Counted from the first letter of the stretch, positions 35,521 to 45,192 are shown. The stretch is 64,000 bases of DNA from Chitinophagaceae bacterium (GCA_016721725.1 JADKHN010000001.1:434001-498000), one strand, 5' to 3'. Numbers and translations are program-made. The notes: generated by a model not told the origin, from the letters alone.

Positions 35521-37341
35521 CTATTTCCCAAACAGTTTATCCAACTCCTCCTTATAAAACTCCAGGTAAGTGGGTTTGCCGTTGGCGGTGATATTGGGTG
35601 TTGCACACTGGAAGAGTTCCGCAGTAAGGGATTGCAGTTCTTTTTCGGAAAGGACGACCCCCGCTTTCACAGATTGCTGCAGGGTGAGGGCACGCAATAG
35701 TTTTTCCCGCTTGTTGAATTTAAGGTCGTTGCTGAAATGTTTGTATTGGTCCAGTAATCTTTCGATGGCCGTTTTCTCATTTCCCTGTTCCACGTCGGCC
35801 GGTGTGCCCTGTATCACAAAACTGTTGTTGCCAAAGGGTTCCAGCTGATAACCGAGCAGGTTCAGGTCGGGGATCAGTTCGGTAAGCAATACTGCATCGG
35901 CGGGAGATAATTCCATCGTGGCCGGGAAAAGACTTTGTTGCGTGGCGATGGGTTTACCCGCAACCGCTTTGTTGAACCGTTCATAAAGGATGCGCTCATG
36001 GGCGTTCTGCTGGTGGATGAGCAGGTAGCCTTGCCGCGTGGGCAGAACGATGAAACTGTTGTTGAGTTGAAAAACAGGTCCGTTTTGAAGTCTTTGATTC
36101 TCCGGGGTCAGTGTTGGAATAGGCGCTTGTTGCCCCGACTGCTCCTGTTGAGGTGTTTCCTTCTCATAAAAATCCTTCCAGTGTTTCAGCTCACTGCGGC
36201 TTTCGATGAAATGCGATTGGTTCTTTTTGGTGAACGTATTGAATAACGATGAAGATGCAGCCGAAGATTGCTTATCGCTGGTGAACGGTTTGCTCACTGC
36301 ATCGAGACTTTGGATGGATGCATCCAGGTCGAAATCCAGCGTTGGTGTGACGCTGAACTGCGCCAAAGCGTGCTTCACCGCGGATTGTACAAAGGCATAC
36401 ACGATCTTCTCATCTTCGAATTTGATCTCCTGCTTGGTGGGATGTACATTGATATCGAGTTGTGAGGGGTCAAGGTCGATGAAAAGGGCATACATCGGGA
36501 AACTGTCCTTGGGGATCATCTCCGCGAAGGCGTTCATCACGGCATGGTTGAGATAGGCGCTTTTGATGAACCGGTTGTTGACGAAGAGGTATTGATCACC
36601 CCGGGTCTTCTTGGCCGTCTCGGGTTTGCCCACAAAACCAAAAACATTCATGTAGTCGGTCTGTTCCTGCACACTCACCAGTTTCGCATTGTAACTATTG
36701 CCGAGTATCTGAACGATGCGTTGTTTCAATGAACCCTTTTCCAGGTGAAAGACCTGTTGCCCGTTCGATTCCAGCGAAAAGAAAATATCCGGAAAGGACA
36801 TGGCCACCCGGATGAATTCATCCACGATATGCCGTAGTTCAGAGGCGTTCGTCTTTAAGAAGTTACGGCGGGCGGGCACGTTGAAGAACAGGTTTTTCAT
36901 TGCAATGCTGGTCCCGACCGACATGGCCACGGGTTCCTGCTTACGAACCACGCTGTTTTCGATCTCCAGGTAGATACCGGCTTCATCTTCACTTCGCCGG
37001 GTCTTCAACTCAACCTGTGCAACGGCAGCAATGCTGGCCAGAGCCTCACCACGGAAACCCATGGTACGGATCCGGAAGAGGTCGTCGATATTTTTGATCT
37101 TGGATGTGGCGTGCCGCTCAAATGCCATACGGGCATCGGTCTCCGACATGCCCTGTCCGTTATCGATCACCTGTACCAATGCCTTGCCCGCGTCATTGAT
37201 CAGGAGCCGGATCTCATCCGCCCCGGCGTCCACCGCGTTCTCCAGCAATTCCTTGACGGCGCTGGACGGGCGTTGAATGACCTCGCCGGCCGCGATCTGA
37301 TTGGCGATGTTATCAGGCAATAATTGAATGATATCCGGCAA
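35521..37341 (-). CDS. mutL: DNA mismatch repair protein MutL (TTG start)
   Basis: The 606-residue GHKL ATPase of mismatch repair has motif I KELLENAVDAGA (N35), motif II VIDNGQGM (60-64) and motif III RTMGFRGEALASI. The start is a TTG at 37341: the N-terminus MPDIIQLLPDNIANQIAAGEV matches family starts exactly and no in-frame ATG precedes it. The C-terminal endonuclease motif usually written DQHAxxExxxxE reads HQQNAHERILYE (443-454), so the metal-binding Asp and His are replaced, which may weaken nicking. It is divergent from the GH3 gene. Confidence 0.95.
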   Translation of the reverse strand: MPDIIQLLPDNIANQIAAGEVIQRPSSAVKELLENAVDAGADEIRLLINDAGKALVQVIDNGQGMSETDARMAFERHATSKIKNIDDLFRIRTMGFRGEALASIAAVAQVELKTRRSEDEAGIYLEIENSVVRKQEPVAMSVGTSIAMKNLFFNVPARRNFLKTNASELRHIVDEFIRVAMSFPDIFFSLESNGQQVFHLEKGSLKQRIVQILGNSYNAKLVSVQEQTDYMNVFGFVGKPETAKKTRGDQYLFVNNRFIKSAYLNHAVMNAFAEMIPKDSFPMYALFIDLDPSQLDINVHPTKQEIKFEDEKIVYAFVQSAVKHALAQFSVTPTLDFDLDASIQSLDAVSKPFTSDKQSSAASSSLFNTFTKKNQSHFIESRSELKHWKDFYEKETPQQEQSGQQAPIPTLTPENQRLQNGPVFQLNNSFIVLPTRQGYLLIHQQNAHERILYERFNKAVAGKPIATQQSLFPATMELSPADAVLLTELIPDLNLLGYQLEPFGNNSFVIQGTPADVEQGNEKTAIERLLDQYKHFSNDLKFNKREKLLRALTLQQSVKAGVVLSEKELQSLTAELFQCATPNITANGKPTYLEFYKEELDKLFGK

Positions 37342-37361
37342 AATCCTGTAATTTAGAACAG

Positions 37362-37369
37362 CAAAAATA
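37362..37369 (-). promoter_or_regulatory. -7 element of mutL (TATTTTTG on the minus strand)
   Basis: An exact TAnnTTTG match lies 20 nt upstream of the TTG start, in the 63-bp divergent region shared with the GH3 gene. Confidence 0.5.
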
Positions 37370-37404
37370 ACACATACTTCCCACTATCATTCTTTTAAAA
37401 CGAC

Positions 37405-39129
37405 ATGCGTACACTCCTTTTAACCGGCCTTATACTCTTATCCTTTTCAGCCTTTTCACAAAACAAAACGGCTCAACGATGGGTGGACAGCGTCTATAAA
37501 AGCCTGTCAGCCGACGAACGCATCGCCCAGTTGCTGGTGGTCCGGTTGTCCTCCATCGATATGCGGACCAAGAAAGTGAGTTATTTCGATAAAGAGGTTT
37601 CGGAACTGGTGAAAAAGTTCAATATTGGCGGGATCTGCGTCTTCCAGGGAAGTCCGACCATGCAGGCCAACGCCATCAATGCCCTCCAGGCCATGGCCAA
37701 AACCCCCATCCTCATGTGTATCGATGCCGAGTGGGGACTTGGAATGCGGCTGATCGACAGCGTGCTCCCCCTGCCCCGGCAAATGATGCTGGGCGCCATG
37801 AGTGATCCCTCGATCGTTTATCAATACGGACAGATCGTGGCCGAACAATGCAAACGCTTCGGCATACAGGTCAATTACGCGCCGGTGGTAGACGTGAATA
37901 ATAATCCAAACAACCCCGTGATCAATGACCGCAGTTTTGGCGAAAACAAATACAAAGTGGCTTCTTTTGGCATACAATACATGAAGGGCATGCAGGATTA
38001 CGGCGTGATGGCCTGTTCCAAGCATTTTCCGGGCCATGGCGATGTTGCGGTGGATTCGCATTACGACCTGCCCGTGATCAATAAAACGATCGCACAGCTG
38101 GATTCACTGGAATTCTATCCCTTTCGGGAACTGATCAAAGCGGGGATCTACAGCACGATGGTCGCCCATCTCTCGATCCCGGCCATCGACAACAGCCCCA
38201 ACCGGGCCACTTCCATTTCAAGGAACAACGTAACCGGCCTCTTAAGAAAAGAAATGGGTTTCCAGGGACTCACGTTCACCGATGCCCTGGGTATGAAGGG
38301 CGTAACGAAATATTTCCCCGACGGGGAAGCTTCCGTTGAAGCTCTGATCGCCGGAAACGATATGTTGTGTTTGCCAGAGGATGTGGCCGTCACGATCGCG
38401 AAGATCAAGAAAGCCATCAAGGCCAAAAAGATCAGCAAGGAAGATATGGAAATGCATTGCCGTAAAGTGCTGATGGCTAAATACGAATTCGGTCTCGCCA
38501 GCCTGAAGCCCATCAATACCGATAACCTGGTGGCTGATCTCAACAGCAAAATACCCGCCATGCGGAGACTGGTGGCTGAGAACGCTTTAACGGTCCTCAC
38601 CAAAACCGACCCGGCTTTTTTTCCCATGCCCGTACCCGTACAACCCCTGCCTAACGAACTGGCCTACCTGAGTATCGGTACACGAACCGATAACGCCATG
38701 GCAGAACGCCTGCGTAAGGATTACCAGGCCGATGTGTTTTATTTCGATTACAAACAACCGGTTGAAAGGATCAACGCACTCATTGATTCTTTAAAACCCT
38801 ACAAGAAACTGATCATCGGTATTCATGATTACAGTCGTACGCCGGCCAATAATTTCAACATCAGTCCGGCCGCCATCAGCCTGGCCGGTAAATTGCAGCA
38901 ACAAAACAACACCCTCACCTTTGTATTCGGTAATCCTTATGCCATCAAAAATTTCTGTGAAGCCAAAAACATGGTTGCCTGTTACGAAGACGACGAGATC
39001 ATTCAGAATACAGCCATTGATCTCTTACAGGGTAAGTTTGATGCAAAAGGTACTTTACCGGTAACGGTCTGTGAAAAATATCCGTCCGGCAGCGGTATCG
39101 CGGGTGCAGGTTTTTTTTTGTCCCGGTAG
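37405..39129 (+). CDS. GH3 beta-N-acetylhexosaminidase-like protein, N-terminal part of a split GH3/serine-hydrolase fusion
   Basis: The 574-residue product has a signal peptide (MRTLLLTGLILLSFSAFSQ) and a full GH3 catalytic domain of NagZ type. KHFPGHGDVAVDSHYDLP starts at K206 and contains the NagZ-type His/Asp dyad, and FTDALGMKG holds the nucleophile D293. A C-terminal GH3 alpha/beta domain follows. The frame ends at TAG 39127-39129 just after a run of nine T (39111-39119). In the -1 frame the sequence continues into a serine hydrolase without a start codon. In other Bacteroidota, periplasmic fusions of GH3 to a beta-lactamase-like hydrolase are known, so this is probably one gene. See the next entry. 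Confidence 0.88.
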   Translation: MRTLLLTGLILLSFSAFSQNKTAQRWVDSVYKSLSADERIAQLLVVRLSSIDMRTKKVSYFDKEVSELVKKFNIGGICVFQGSPTMQANAINALQAMAKTPILMCIDAEWGLGMRLIDSVLPLPRQMMLGAMSDPSIVYQYGQIVAEQCKRFGIQVNYAPVVDVNNNPNNPVINDRSFGENKYKVASFGIQYMKGMQDYGVMACSKHFPGHGDVAVDSHYDLPVINKTIAQLDSLEFYPFRELIKAGIYSTMVAHLSIPAIDNSPNRATSISRNNVTGLLRKEMGFQGLTFTDALGMKGVTKYFPDGEASVEALIAGNDMLCLPEDVAVTIAKIKKAIKAKKISKEDMEMHCRKVLMAKYEFGLASLKPINTDNLVADLNSKIPAMRRLVAENALTVLTKTDPAFFPMPVPVQPLPNELAYLSIGTRTDNAMAERLRKDYQADVFYFDYKQPVERINALIDSLKPYKKLIIGIHDYSRTPANNFNISPAAISLAGKLQQQNNTLTFVFGNPYAIKNFCEAKNMVACYEDDEIIQNTAIDLLQGKFDAKGTLPVTVCEKYPSGSGIAGAGFFLSR

Positions 39130-40328
39130 ATCCCGCGCTGGCCGGCCTTGAACCGGTCTCCCTGTCTTATATCGATACCATCGCCAATGAATGCATAAAG
39201 AGTGGCGCCGCTCCCGGTTGCGTGGTGCTGGTGGCCAAGGATGGTCGCATCGTTTATAACAAGACCTTTGGGAATTTCAACTATGGTAAATATGAGCCCG
39301 TTCCTCCCGATGCGATCTATGATATGGCCTCGGTGACCAAGATCTGCGCCACCACCATCGCCCTGATGAAATTATATGACGAAGGGAAGATCGACCTCAA
39401 GAAAAAACTCGGCGACTATATTCCCTGGACCCGCGGCAGCGACAAGGAGAATATCCTCATTGAAGATCTCTTATTGCACCAGGGCGGGCTGGTGGCCTAT
39501 ATCCCATTTTATAGAGAACTGATCACGCCGGAAGGGGTGCCGCTTCATCAATATTTTTCAAAAACGCTGGCCCCTGGCTTCAGCATTCGTGTGGCTGAAA
39601 ACCTATTTCTGCGCAACGACTGGCGGGATACGATCTACAAACGGATCCTGAATAGTAAACTCGGACCACGGGGAAAGTATATCTACAGCGATAACGATTT
39701 CATCTTCCTGGGCAAGCTGGTGGAAGCCGTGAGCGGACTACCCCTGGATGAATACGTACAAAAGGAATTCTATGAACCGATGGGATTGGCCTCGACGGGC
39801 TTCAGGCCCCGGGAGCGGTTTCCCCTGAGCCGTATCGCCCCGACGGAGAAAGAAAAATATTTCAGGCTGCAGCATTTGCAGGGGGATGTGCATGATCCCG
39901 GAGCGGCGCTCTTCGGTGGGGTATCCGGTCATGCCGGTTTATTCAGTACGGCCAATGATATGGCCTCGATCATGGAGATGCTGATCGATGGTGGGATCTG
40001 GAAGGGTAAACGATATATCAGTCGCGAAACGATCCGGCTCTTCATCGCCTATCACAGTCCGTTCAGCCGCCGCGGTTACGGTTTCGACAAGCCTGAGAAG
40101 GACAATGCCACCCGTACCGAAGCCTACCCGGCCTTGCGCAATTCGCCGCTAACGTTCGGGCATACGGGCTATACGGGCACGGGCGTCTGGGCCGACCCGG
40201 CGCACCGTATCGTATTCATCTTCCTCAGTAACCGCGTTAACCCGGACGGAGGGGAAAATACAAAACTGCTGCGCATGAATATCCGGGGAAGGATGATGGA
40301 GCAGGTGTACCTGGCGATGGGGTTGTAG
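39120..40328 (+). pseudogene. Serine hydrolase (beta-lactamase/PBP-like) domain, C-terminal part of the split fusion
   Basis: The frame is open from the T9 run (VPVDPALAGLEPVSLSYIDTI) to 40328. The S-x-x-K motif is in MASVTKICATT, the Tyr motif is in YIYSDNDFIFLG, and the HTG motif is in FGHTGYTGTG, so the class C/EstB-like active site is intact. The only start is a GTG at 39222 well inside the domain, so the part cannot be a normal separate gene. It needs a -1 slip on T TTT TTT TTG or one extra T. It probably acts on peptidoglycan or its fragments, together with the GH3 part (inference). Confidence 0.8.
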
Positions 40329-40440
40329 AAACCCCAGCCAGCGCAACCGAATATTCATTCATTCTCAGCAGTGTATCATCAAATTATCTGTGTGAAGGCC
40401 CTGGACGTGGCGTACTTGAAATCGAAACGCCCATGCATGC

Positions 40441-40653
40441 TCACAATGCCGAAAGCCTTGTCCAGATCAGGTCCACAAAAAAATAAATGAAGAAGGCATA
40501 ATAGGCAAAAAGCAGGCCCTTGGTCTTTGGAGGACCAAACAGATCATGGTCCAGGAATCCGCCCTTCACAAAGAGTCGGACGATCTTTAGCAAGTGGATC
40601 AAAACAATGATGCCGCATATGGCCACAAAAATGTAAGTGAAAACGGGTTTCAT
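40441..40653 (-). CDS. Small membrane protein of unknown function
   Basis: The 70-residue product has two hydrophobic stretches (FTYIFVAICGIIVLIHLL near residues 5-22; LFAYYAFFIYFFVDLIW near 48-64) joined by a basic loop with FVKGGFLDHDLFGPPKTKG. I recognise no family. Its ATG and codon pattern look real, but evidence is limited to that. It stands alone between the hydrolase and the next minus-strand gene. Confidence 0.55.
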   Translation of the reverse strand: MKPVFTYIFVAICGIIVLIHLLKIVRLFVKGGFLDHDLFGPPKTKGLLFAYYAFFIYFFVDLIWTRLSAL

Positions 40654-40826
40654 AATTTACGGTGATTTTAGAACATTAAAATAACAGGTAATTTTAATTT
40701 TTTCAAGTTTTTCCGGGAAGAGATCGGTTTTAGCCAAACCACCCCGGATGATATTCATGCATGATCATCCGGGGTTCAGGAGGTTTGGTTTGGGTGTTCT
40801 CAACATTCCTTTTTTTCTTACGGCCA

Positions 40827-41408
40827 CTAAAAACAATTATCAATAAGATCATAAAGAGTAAACGCTACACCCGCCCATCCGAGATAGCGTTTCAGGGATT
40901 TGCCCAGGAATCCCCGGAGAGTGAGCCAGGCTGTCTGTTTTGTAGCCAGGGTCACATACATTTCGATGACGGCTGTGGTGATCCCTGTTATACCGAGAAT
41001 CGACTTCAGGCAATCGATCGAGAATTTACCGGTTGAACCCGCTTCCAGTGGCTCATTGGTCAGTTCCACCAAACCGGCCAACACGATCATTTCATCGGCA
41101 GCATTCATTTGTTCCTGGTTATAGGAAACCGGGTTGATCGATGAGAGGATAGTCATCAATTCACGGTTCTTATTGATCATATACTGGATATTGGGATCGG
41201 CGGACACGTTTTCCACGACAACCCGGGTGAAGATGGCCCGCAGGATGGCGGTATCGTAAGAGGTAAAAAAGGTCCTTAGCCGGCCAAAGGAGGCTTGACG
41301 GCTTTCAGGGTATTGATGTTGGCTGATCGGTTGGGCGTTTTCAGCGGCAAAAGTTTGGTGCAGTAAAGACAGGACGAGGAATCCGGCCAGGAAGAATGAT
41401 TTTTTCAT
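40827..41408 (-). CDS. Exported protein of unknown function
   Basis: I place the start at the ATG at 41408 (MKKSFFLAGFLVLSLLHQTFA), which gives a signal peptide and 193 residues. The middle is helical (AADEMIVLAGLVELTNEPLEAG). A C-terminal hydrophobic region (SILGITGITTAVIEMYVTLA, LGWAGVAFTLYDLID) may be one or two membrane or lipid-contacting helices. Two Cys (in IDCLKS and at the penultimate residue) could pair. No known family recognised. Monocistronic as far as visible. Confidence 0.6.
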   Translation of the reverse strand: MKKSFFLAGFLVLSLLHQTFAAENAQPISQHQYPESRQASFGRLRTFFTSYDTAILRAIFTRVVVENVSADPNIQYMINKNRELMTILSSINPVSYNQEQMNAADEMIVLAGLVELTNEPLEAGSTGKFSIDCLKSILGITGITTAVIEMYVTLATKQTAWLTLRGFLGKSLKRYLGWAGVAFTLYDLIDNCF

Positions 41409-41932
41409 TTTCAGATTATTGTAGGGTGATTGGGTACGGTGATCGTTTCGGGTCATTGTCCGGCAAGGTTTGAATAACCGAAAGCCGGCAAGGCTCAATT
41501 TGGATAGAACCCCTCGGGGGAGGTTTGTTGAAGAAAGCCCTGAATAGATTTTCAATAAATGAATGACAGATCAGCATATCGTAAAGCAGATTTATTTGCT
41601 GAACAAAAATGATGACCCTGTCTTCATTATACAAGAGAAAAGCAACTGGATGGGGGAGTTTTTTCAACAAGAGGGCATGGGCATTTGCCTTAGCCTGTGT
41701 TCAAACCAATTCAAGGAATCTGTGCCACTGAAACGGTGTATCCCGGGTCAAACCTGGTTAAGATTTCCAAGTCTTTAAGACTCGTGTTATCAGTTCCCAT
41801 TAGCCACCCAAAGGAAGAGGTTTCGAAGAGTATGGTACTTTAAAAAGTCTTTCTAATAGGCAGAGTCTTTGAAGCCTTCCCCTTCAGGGAACCCGCCCGG
41901 ATGAGAGGGTCGGACGGGGATTGGAGGGCACT
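41409..41932. other. Intergenic region with a palindrome and a degraded repeat, no gene seen
   Basis: About 520 bp. The palindrome AGTCTTTAAGACT lies at 41770-41782. From about 41800 to 41932 the sequence resembles the MITE-like element at 35394 in order of features (TTCGAAGA, an A/T-rich middle, CCCCTTCAGGG) but is diverged. Open frames at 41563-41778 (+) and 41416-41670 (-) lack support. Confidence 0.45.
41800..41932. repeat. Degraded copy of the palindromic MITE-like family
   Basis: The segment runs from ATTAGCCACCC through GGTTTCGAAGAG, an AT-rich core and CCTTCCCCTTCAGGGA. It parallels the internal order of the 35394-35518 element. Terminal repeats are no longer clear. Confidence 0.4.
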
Positions 41933-42541
41933 TTAGACTTCCTTCTCGGCTTCAATATTGCGGACGATGGTTTGATACTTTTTCTTCCTGGCATAACTGG
42001 TTGCCAGGCGCACCATACCGGCGATCGTCAGGACCGGGCCCCATAATAAATAGGTTCCCCGGATGGATTCCTGGTTAAAAAGAAAGACACTTAAAAATAA
42101 ACCCAGGACGAAAAGGATCCAGCCGATGATGATCTCGTTCTCAAAACTATCCGCCAATTCCCTGGAGCGGGGTTCGATGCTTTCGATGAGCATATAGGCG
42201 TATTCGGGTGTGATGTTCTTTTTCAGTAAGGCGTTATAAATATCCTCATTGCTCTTACCCGCCTCTTTTTCAGTAAAGGCGAATTTCCAGATGGTCTCTG
42301 TAAACGTGGCCGCGATGGTCTTTTCCAGTTCGGAGATCTTCGTTGCTTCCGCCAGCTCCCGGTCTACCTGGGCGCTTTCAATGACTGAAAAATCCAGGTT
42401 GCGGGCCTTGAATTCCGCTTTCAGCAAATGAAAGGATTGCAGGGTCAGGCTCAGGGATTCATTTTGGGCAAAACGGATCAGTTCATGATCCGGCATGCGC
42501 TGGTACTGTTCTTTGATGATATTGAGGTCGATGCTGCTCAC
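41933..42541 (-). CDS. Membrane protein of unknown function with soluble helical N-terminus
   Basis: The 202-residue protein starts at GTG 42541; the N-terminus IKEQYQRMPDHELIRFAQNESLSL continues a common Bacteroidota pattern (YxxMSDEELIxxA), which argues against the later ATG at 42496. A roughly 130-residue soluble helical region is followed by two transmembrane segments (IIGWILFVLGLFLSVFLF and YLLWGPVLTIAGMVRLA) and a basic tail. Function unknown. It is divergent from acs across a region with a strong hairpin. Confidence 0.7.
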   Translation of the reverse strand: MSSIDLNIIKEQYQRMPDHELIRFAQNESLSLTLQSFHLLKAEFKARNLDFSVIESAQVDRELAEATKISELEKTIAATFTETIWKFAFTEKEAGKSNEDIYNALLKKNITPEYAYMLIESIEPRSRELADSFENEIIIGWILFVLGLFLSVFLFNQESIRGTYLLWGPVLTIAGMVRLATSYARKKKYQTIVRNIEAEKEV

Positions 42542-42584
42542 TCGGGGAAATATTTAAGGCAAATTACTGGATTTGGTTCAGGTA

Positions 42585-42617
42585 AGACTACCGTAGTCTT
42601 TAAGACTACGGTAGTCT
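42585..42617. repeat. 14-bp perfect hairpin with GTC-TTTAA-GAC tip upstream of acs
   Basis: The stem AGACTACCGTAGTC/GACTACGGTAGTCT with loop TTTAA lies in the divergent region between the membrane protein and acs. The core GTCTTTAAGAC recurs at 41771-41781. It may act as a terminator or operator, or be a mobile repeat. Confidence 0.8.
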
Positions 42618-44098
42618 GGGCCGGACTGCCGCCTCGTGGCCTTATGGAGAAAGGATGGAGTGGGGTAAGGCTTTTTTAGGGAACACTAACAGGGGCGAAA
42701 GGACCTATTTTAATTCCTTATATTTATCTCCCAAAAAATCCACCATGCCATACCCCTACCAGATCACTTCTTTGGAGCAATACCACCGCGATTATCAGCA
42801 AAGTGTTGAAGAACCGGAGGCTTTCTGGTCCGGCGTGGCGGAGCATTTTTACTGGCGCAAAAAATGGGACCGGGTGCTGGACTGGAACTTCACCGAACCC
42901 CGCGTCGAATGGTTCGGCGGGGGCAAACTCAACATCACCGAGAACTGTATCGACCGGCACCTGAAGACCATGGCGGATAAGCCCGCGATCATCTGGGAGC
43001 CCAATAACCCGGAGGAAAGGACCCGGGTGGTCACTTACGCGAGACTGCACAAAAGGGTCTGCCAGTTCGCCCAGGTGCTCATCAACAACGGCGTGAAAAA
43101 AGGCGACCGCGTGTGCATCTATATGGGCATGGTACCCGAACTGGCCTATGCGGTTTTAGGCTGCGCACGGATCGGCGCCATACACAGTGTCATCTTCGGG
43201 GGCTTCAGCGCCCAGAGCATTGCCGACCGCCTGGATGATGCCGGCGCCGAATACATCGTCACCTGCGACGGGGCCTACCGCGGTGGCAAGGATATCCCGC
43301 TTAAGAGTGTCATCGACGACGCCCTCATCGGCAACAAGACCATCAAACGGGTGATTGTGTACACCCGTACCCGTACGCCCGTATCCATGCTCAAGGGCCG
43401 CGACGTGTGGTGGGAGGACGAGATGGAACACGCCGAATCGCAGATCGAAAAAGAAGGGGTGGTCAGCTTCCCCGCCGAAGAGATGGACGCCGAAGACCCG
43501 CTCTTCATCCTCTACACTTCCGGATCCACCGGTAAGCCCAAGGGCGTGGTGCATACTACTGCGGGTTATATGGTCTGGACCAACTATACATTCGTGAACG
43601 TATTCCAGTACAAGCCCGGCGATATCCATTTCTGCACCGCCGATATCGGATGGATCACAGGGCACAGCTATATCCTCTACGGTCCCTTATCCGCCGGCGC
43701 CACTTCCCTCATGTTCGAAGGCATCCCCACCTGGCCCGATGCCGGCCGCTTCTGGGACATCGTGGACAAACACAAAGTGAACATCCTCTATACCGCGCCA
43801 ACAGCCATCCGCAGCCTGATGGGCCATGGCCTCGAACCCCTCCAAGGAAAAGACCTTTCCTCCCTCAAAATACTAGGCACCGTAGGCGAACCCATCAACG
43901 AAGAAGCCTGGCACTGGTACGATGAGCATGTGGGCAAAACCAAATGCCCCGTCGTGGATACCTGGTGGCAAACGGAAACGGGTGGCTGCCTGATCTCCAA
44001 TCTGGCGGGAGTAACCCCATCCAAACCATCCTGGGCGACATTACCGATGCCGGGGGTTCAACCGGTGTTGGTTGATGAACAAGGATTGGAGATAGAGG

Positions 44099-44606
44099 CC
44101 CCATCCCAACCTTCCCCCGTGGGGAAGGAAGAAGCGGCCCCATCCCAACCTTCCCCGAAGGGGAAGGAGCTGGACTCTACGAAATTGAGAGAGAGTGCCA
44201 GGAGATCGTCGTATCCGCTTTTAAAGGAATTAAGCAAAGAGCATAAAAAAAATCCTACAGAAGAAGAGAATATATTATGGCAAAGATTAAGGGTTCAAAC
44301 CAAACCGGTCATCACATTCGAAGACAACACATCATTGATGAATACATAGTTGATTTTATATGCCTAAAGAAAATGTTGAGCATTGAAGTTGATGGCGGTT
44401 ATCATATTAATCGATGAGCAAAAAAGTATATGATGAAGCAAGAACAAATTTTTAAATGAACTGGGATATGTTGAAATACGATTCACCAATGAAGAGGTAA
44501 GGAACAAAATTGACTCCTATTCGAAAAATTCAGGAAAAAACAACCATAGCCGGTAAAAGTTTACCCGATGCTGGTCAAGTCTCCCCTTTCGGGGGAGATT
44601 TAGAGG
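44099..44606. mobile_element. TIR-bounded insertion in acs carrying a decayed DUF559 endonuclease
   Basis: The left end GGCCCCATCCCAACCTTCCC is followed by palindrome CCTTCCCCCGTGGGGAAGG, and this end is repeated once more with tip GAA. The right end is CTCCCCTTTCGGGGGAGATT then TAGAGGGGGCC. TAGAGG occurs at both junctions (44093-44098 and 44601-44606) and may be a target duplication. The length of 508 bp shifts the acs frame. The exact ends are uncertain by a few bases because the repeats and the target share G/C runs. Confidence 0.75.
44186..44520 (+). pseudogene. DUF559 (Vsr-like, PD-(D/E)XK) endonuclease remnant
   Basis: Across three frames the inserted DNA encodes the DUF559 pattern in order: KELSKEHKKNPTEEENILWQ, then IRRQHIIDEYIVDFICL, then MLSIEVDGGYH, then YDEAR, and LNELGYVEIRFTNEEV. 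The nuclease motif residues (IVDF, IEVDGGYH) survive in the translated pieces. At least three frameshifts separate the pieces, so no intact protein is made. Intact DUF559 proteins are about 120 residues and related to very-short-patch repair nucleases. Confidence 0.8.
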
Positions 44607-45192
44607 GGGCCACTGAAGGGGCCATAATAAAAGGCAACCTCTGCCTCAAGGCCCCCTGGCCAGGCATACTCCGTACCACCTGGGGTGATCATGAGCGCTG
44701 CCGCACCAATTACTTCGCCACTTACCCCGGCTTATATTTCACCGGCGACGGGGCTTTGAAGGATACCGAGGGCAATTACCGAATCACCGGCAGGGTGGAT
44801 GATGTGCTCAACGTGAGCGGCCACCGGATCGGCACCGCCGAAGTGGAGAACGCGATCAATATGCACGCCGGCGTGGTGGAAAGTGCCGTGGTAGGCTATC
44901 CTCACGATATCAAGGGGCAGGGCATCTATGCCTTTGTCATCTATAGCCATCTCCACAGCGATTCCGAACTCACCCGGCAAGACATACTCCAAACCGTTTC
45001 CCGGGTCATCGGCGCCATCGCCAAACCCGATAAGATCCAATTCGTAAGCGGGCTCCCAAAAACAAGAAGCGGAAAGATCATGCGCCGCATCCTCCGGAAG
45101 ATCGCCGAAGGCGAAACGGAGAACCTGGGCGATACCACCACCTTACTGGACCCGGGTGTCGTGGAGGAGATCAAGGAAGGGAAGGTGTAGAA

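Larger units (their letters stand above)
42745..45190 (+). pseudogene. acs: Acetyl-CoA synthetase gene interrupted by a 508-bp insertion
   Basis: The first part (42745-44097, start ATG before PYPYQITSLEQYHRDYQ) carries the acyl-adenylate domain with the P-loop YTSGSTGKPKGVVHT and WWQTETGG. After VDEQGLEIE it runs into foreign sequence and stops at 44349. The second part resumes in another frame at 44603 (EGATEGAIIKGNLCLKAPWPG) and runs to 45190. It contains the ITGRVDDVLNVSGHR hinge region and PKTRSGKIMRRILRK with the catalytic, acetylatable Lys. Removing 508 bp restores GLEIEGATEG exactly. The enzyme makes acetyl-CoA from acetate; this copy should be inactive. Confidence 0.9.

Noticed and set aside
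41563..41778. 71-codon open frame in the gap upstream of 41408
   Set aside because: Its 3' end overlaps a palindrome and it has no recognisable features.
44510..45190. Independent gene encoding an Acs C-terminal fragment
   Set aside because: The first residues come from the inserted repeat; the true acs sequence begins at 44603 in mid-domain, so it is the 3' half of a broken gene.
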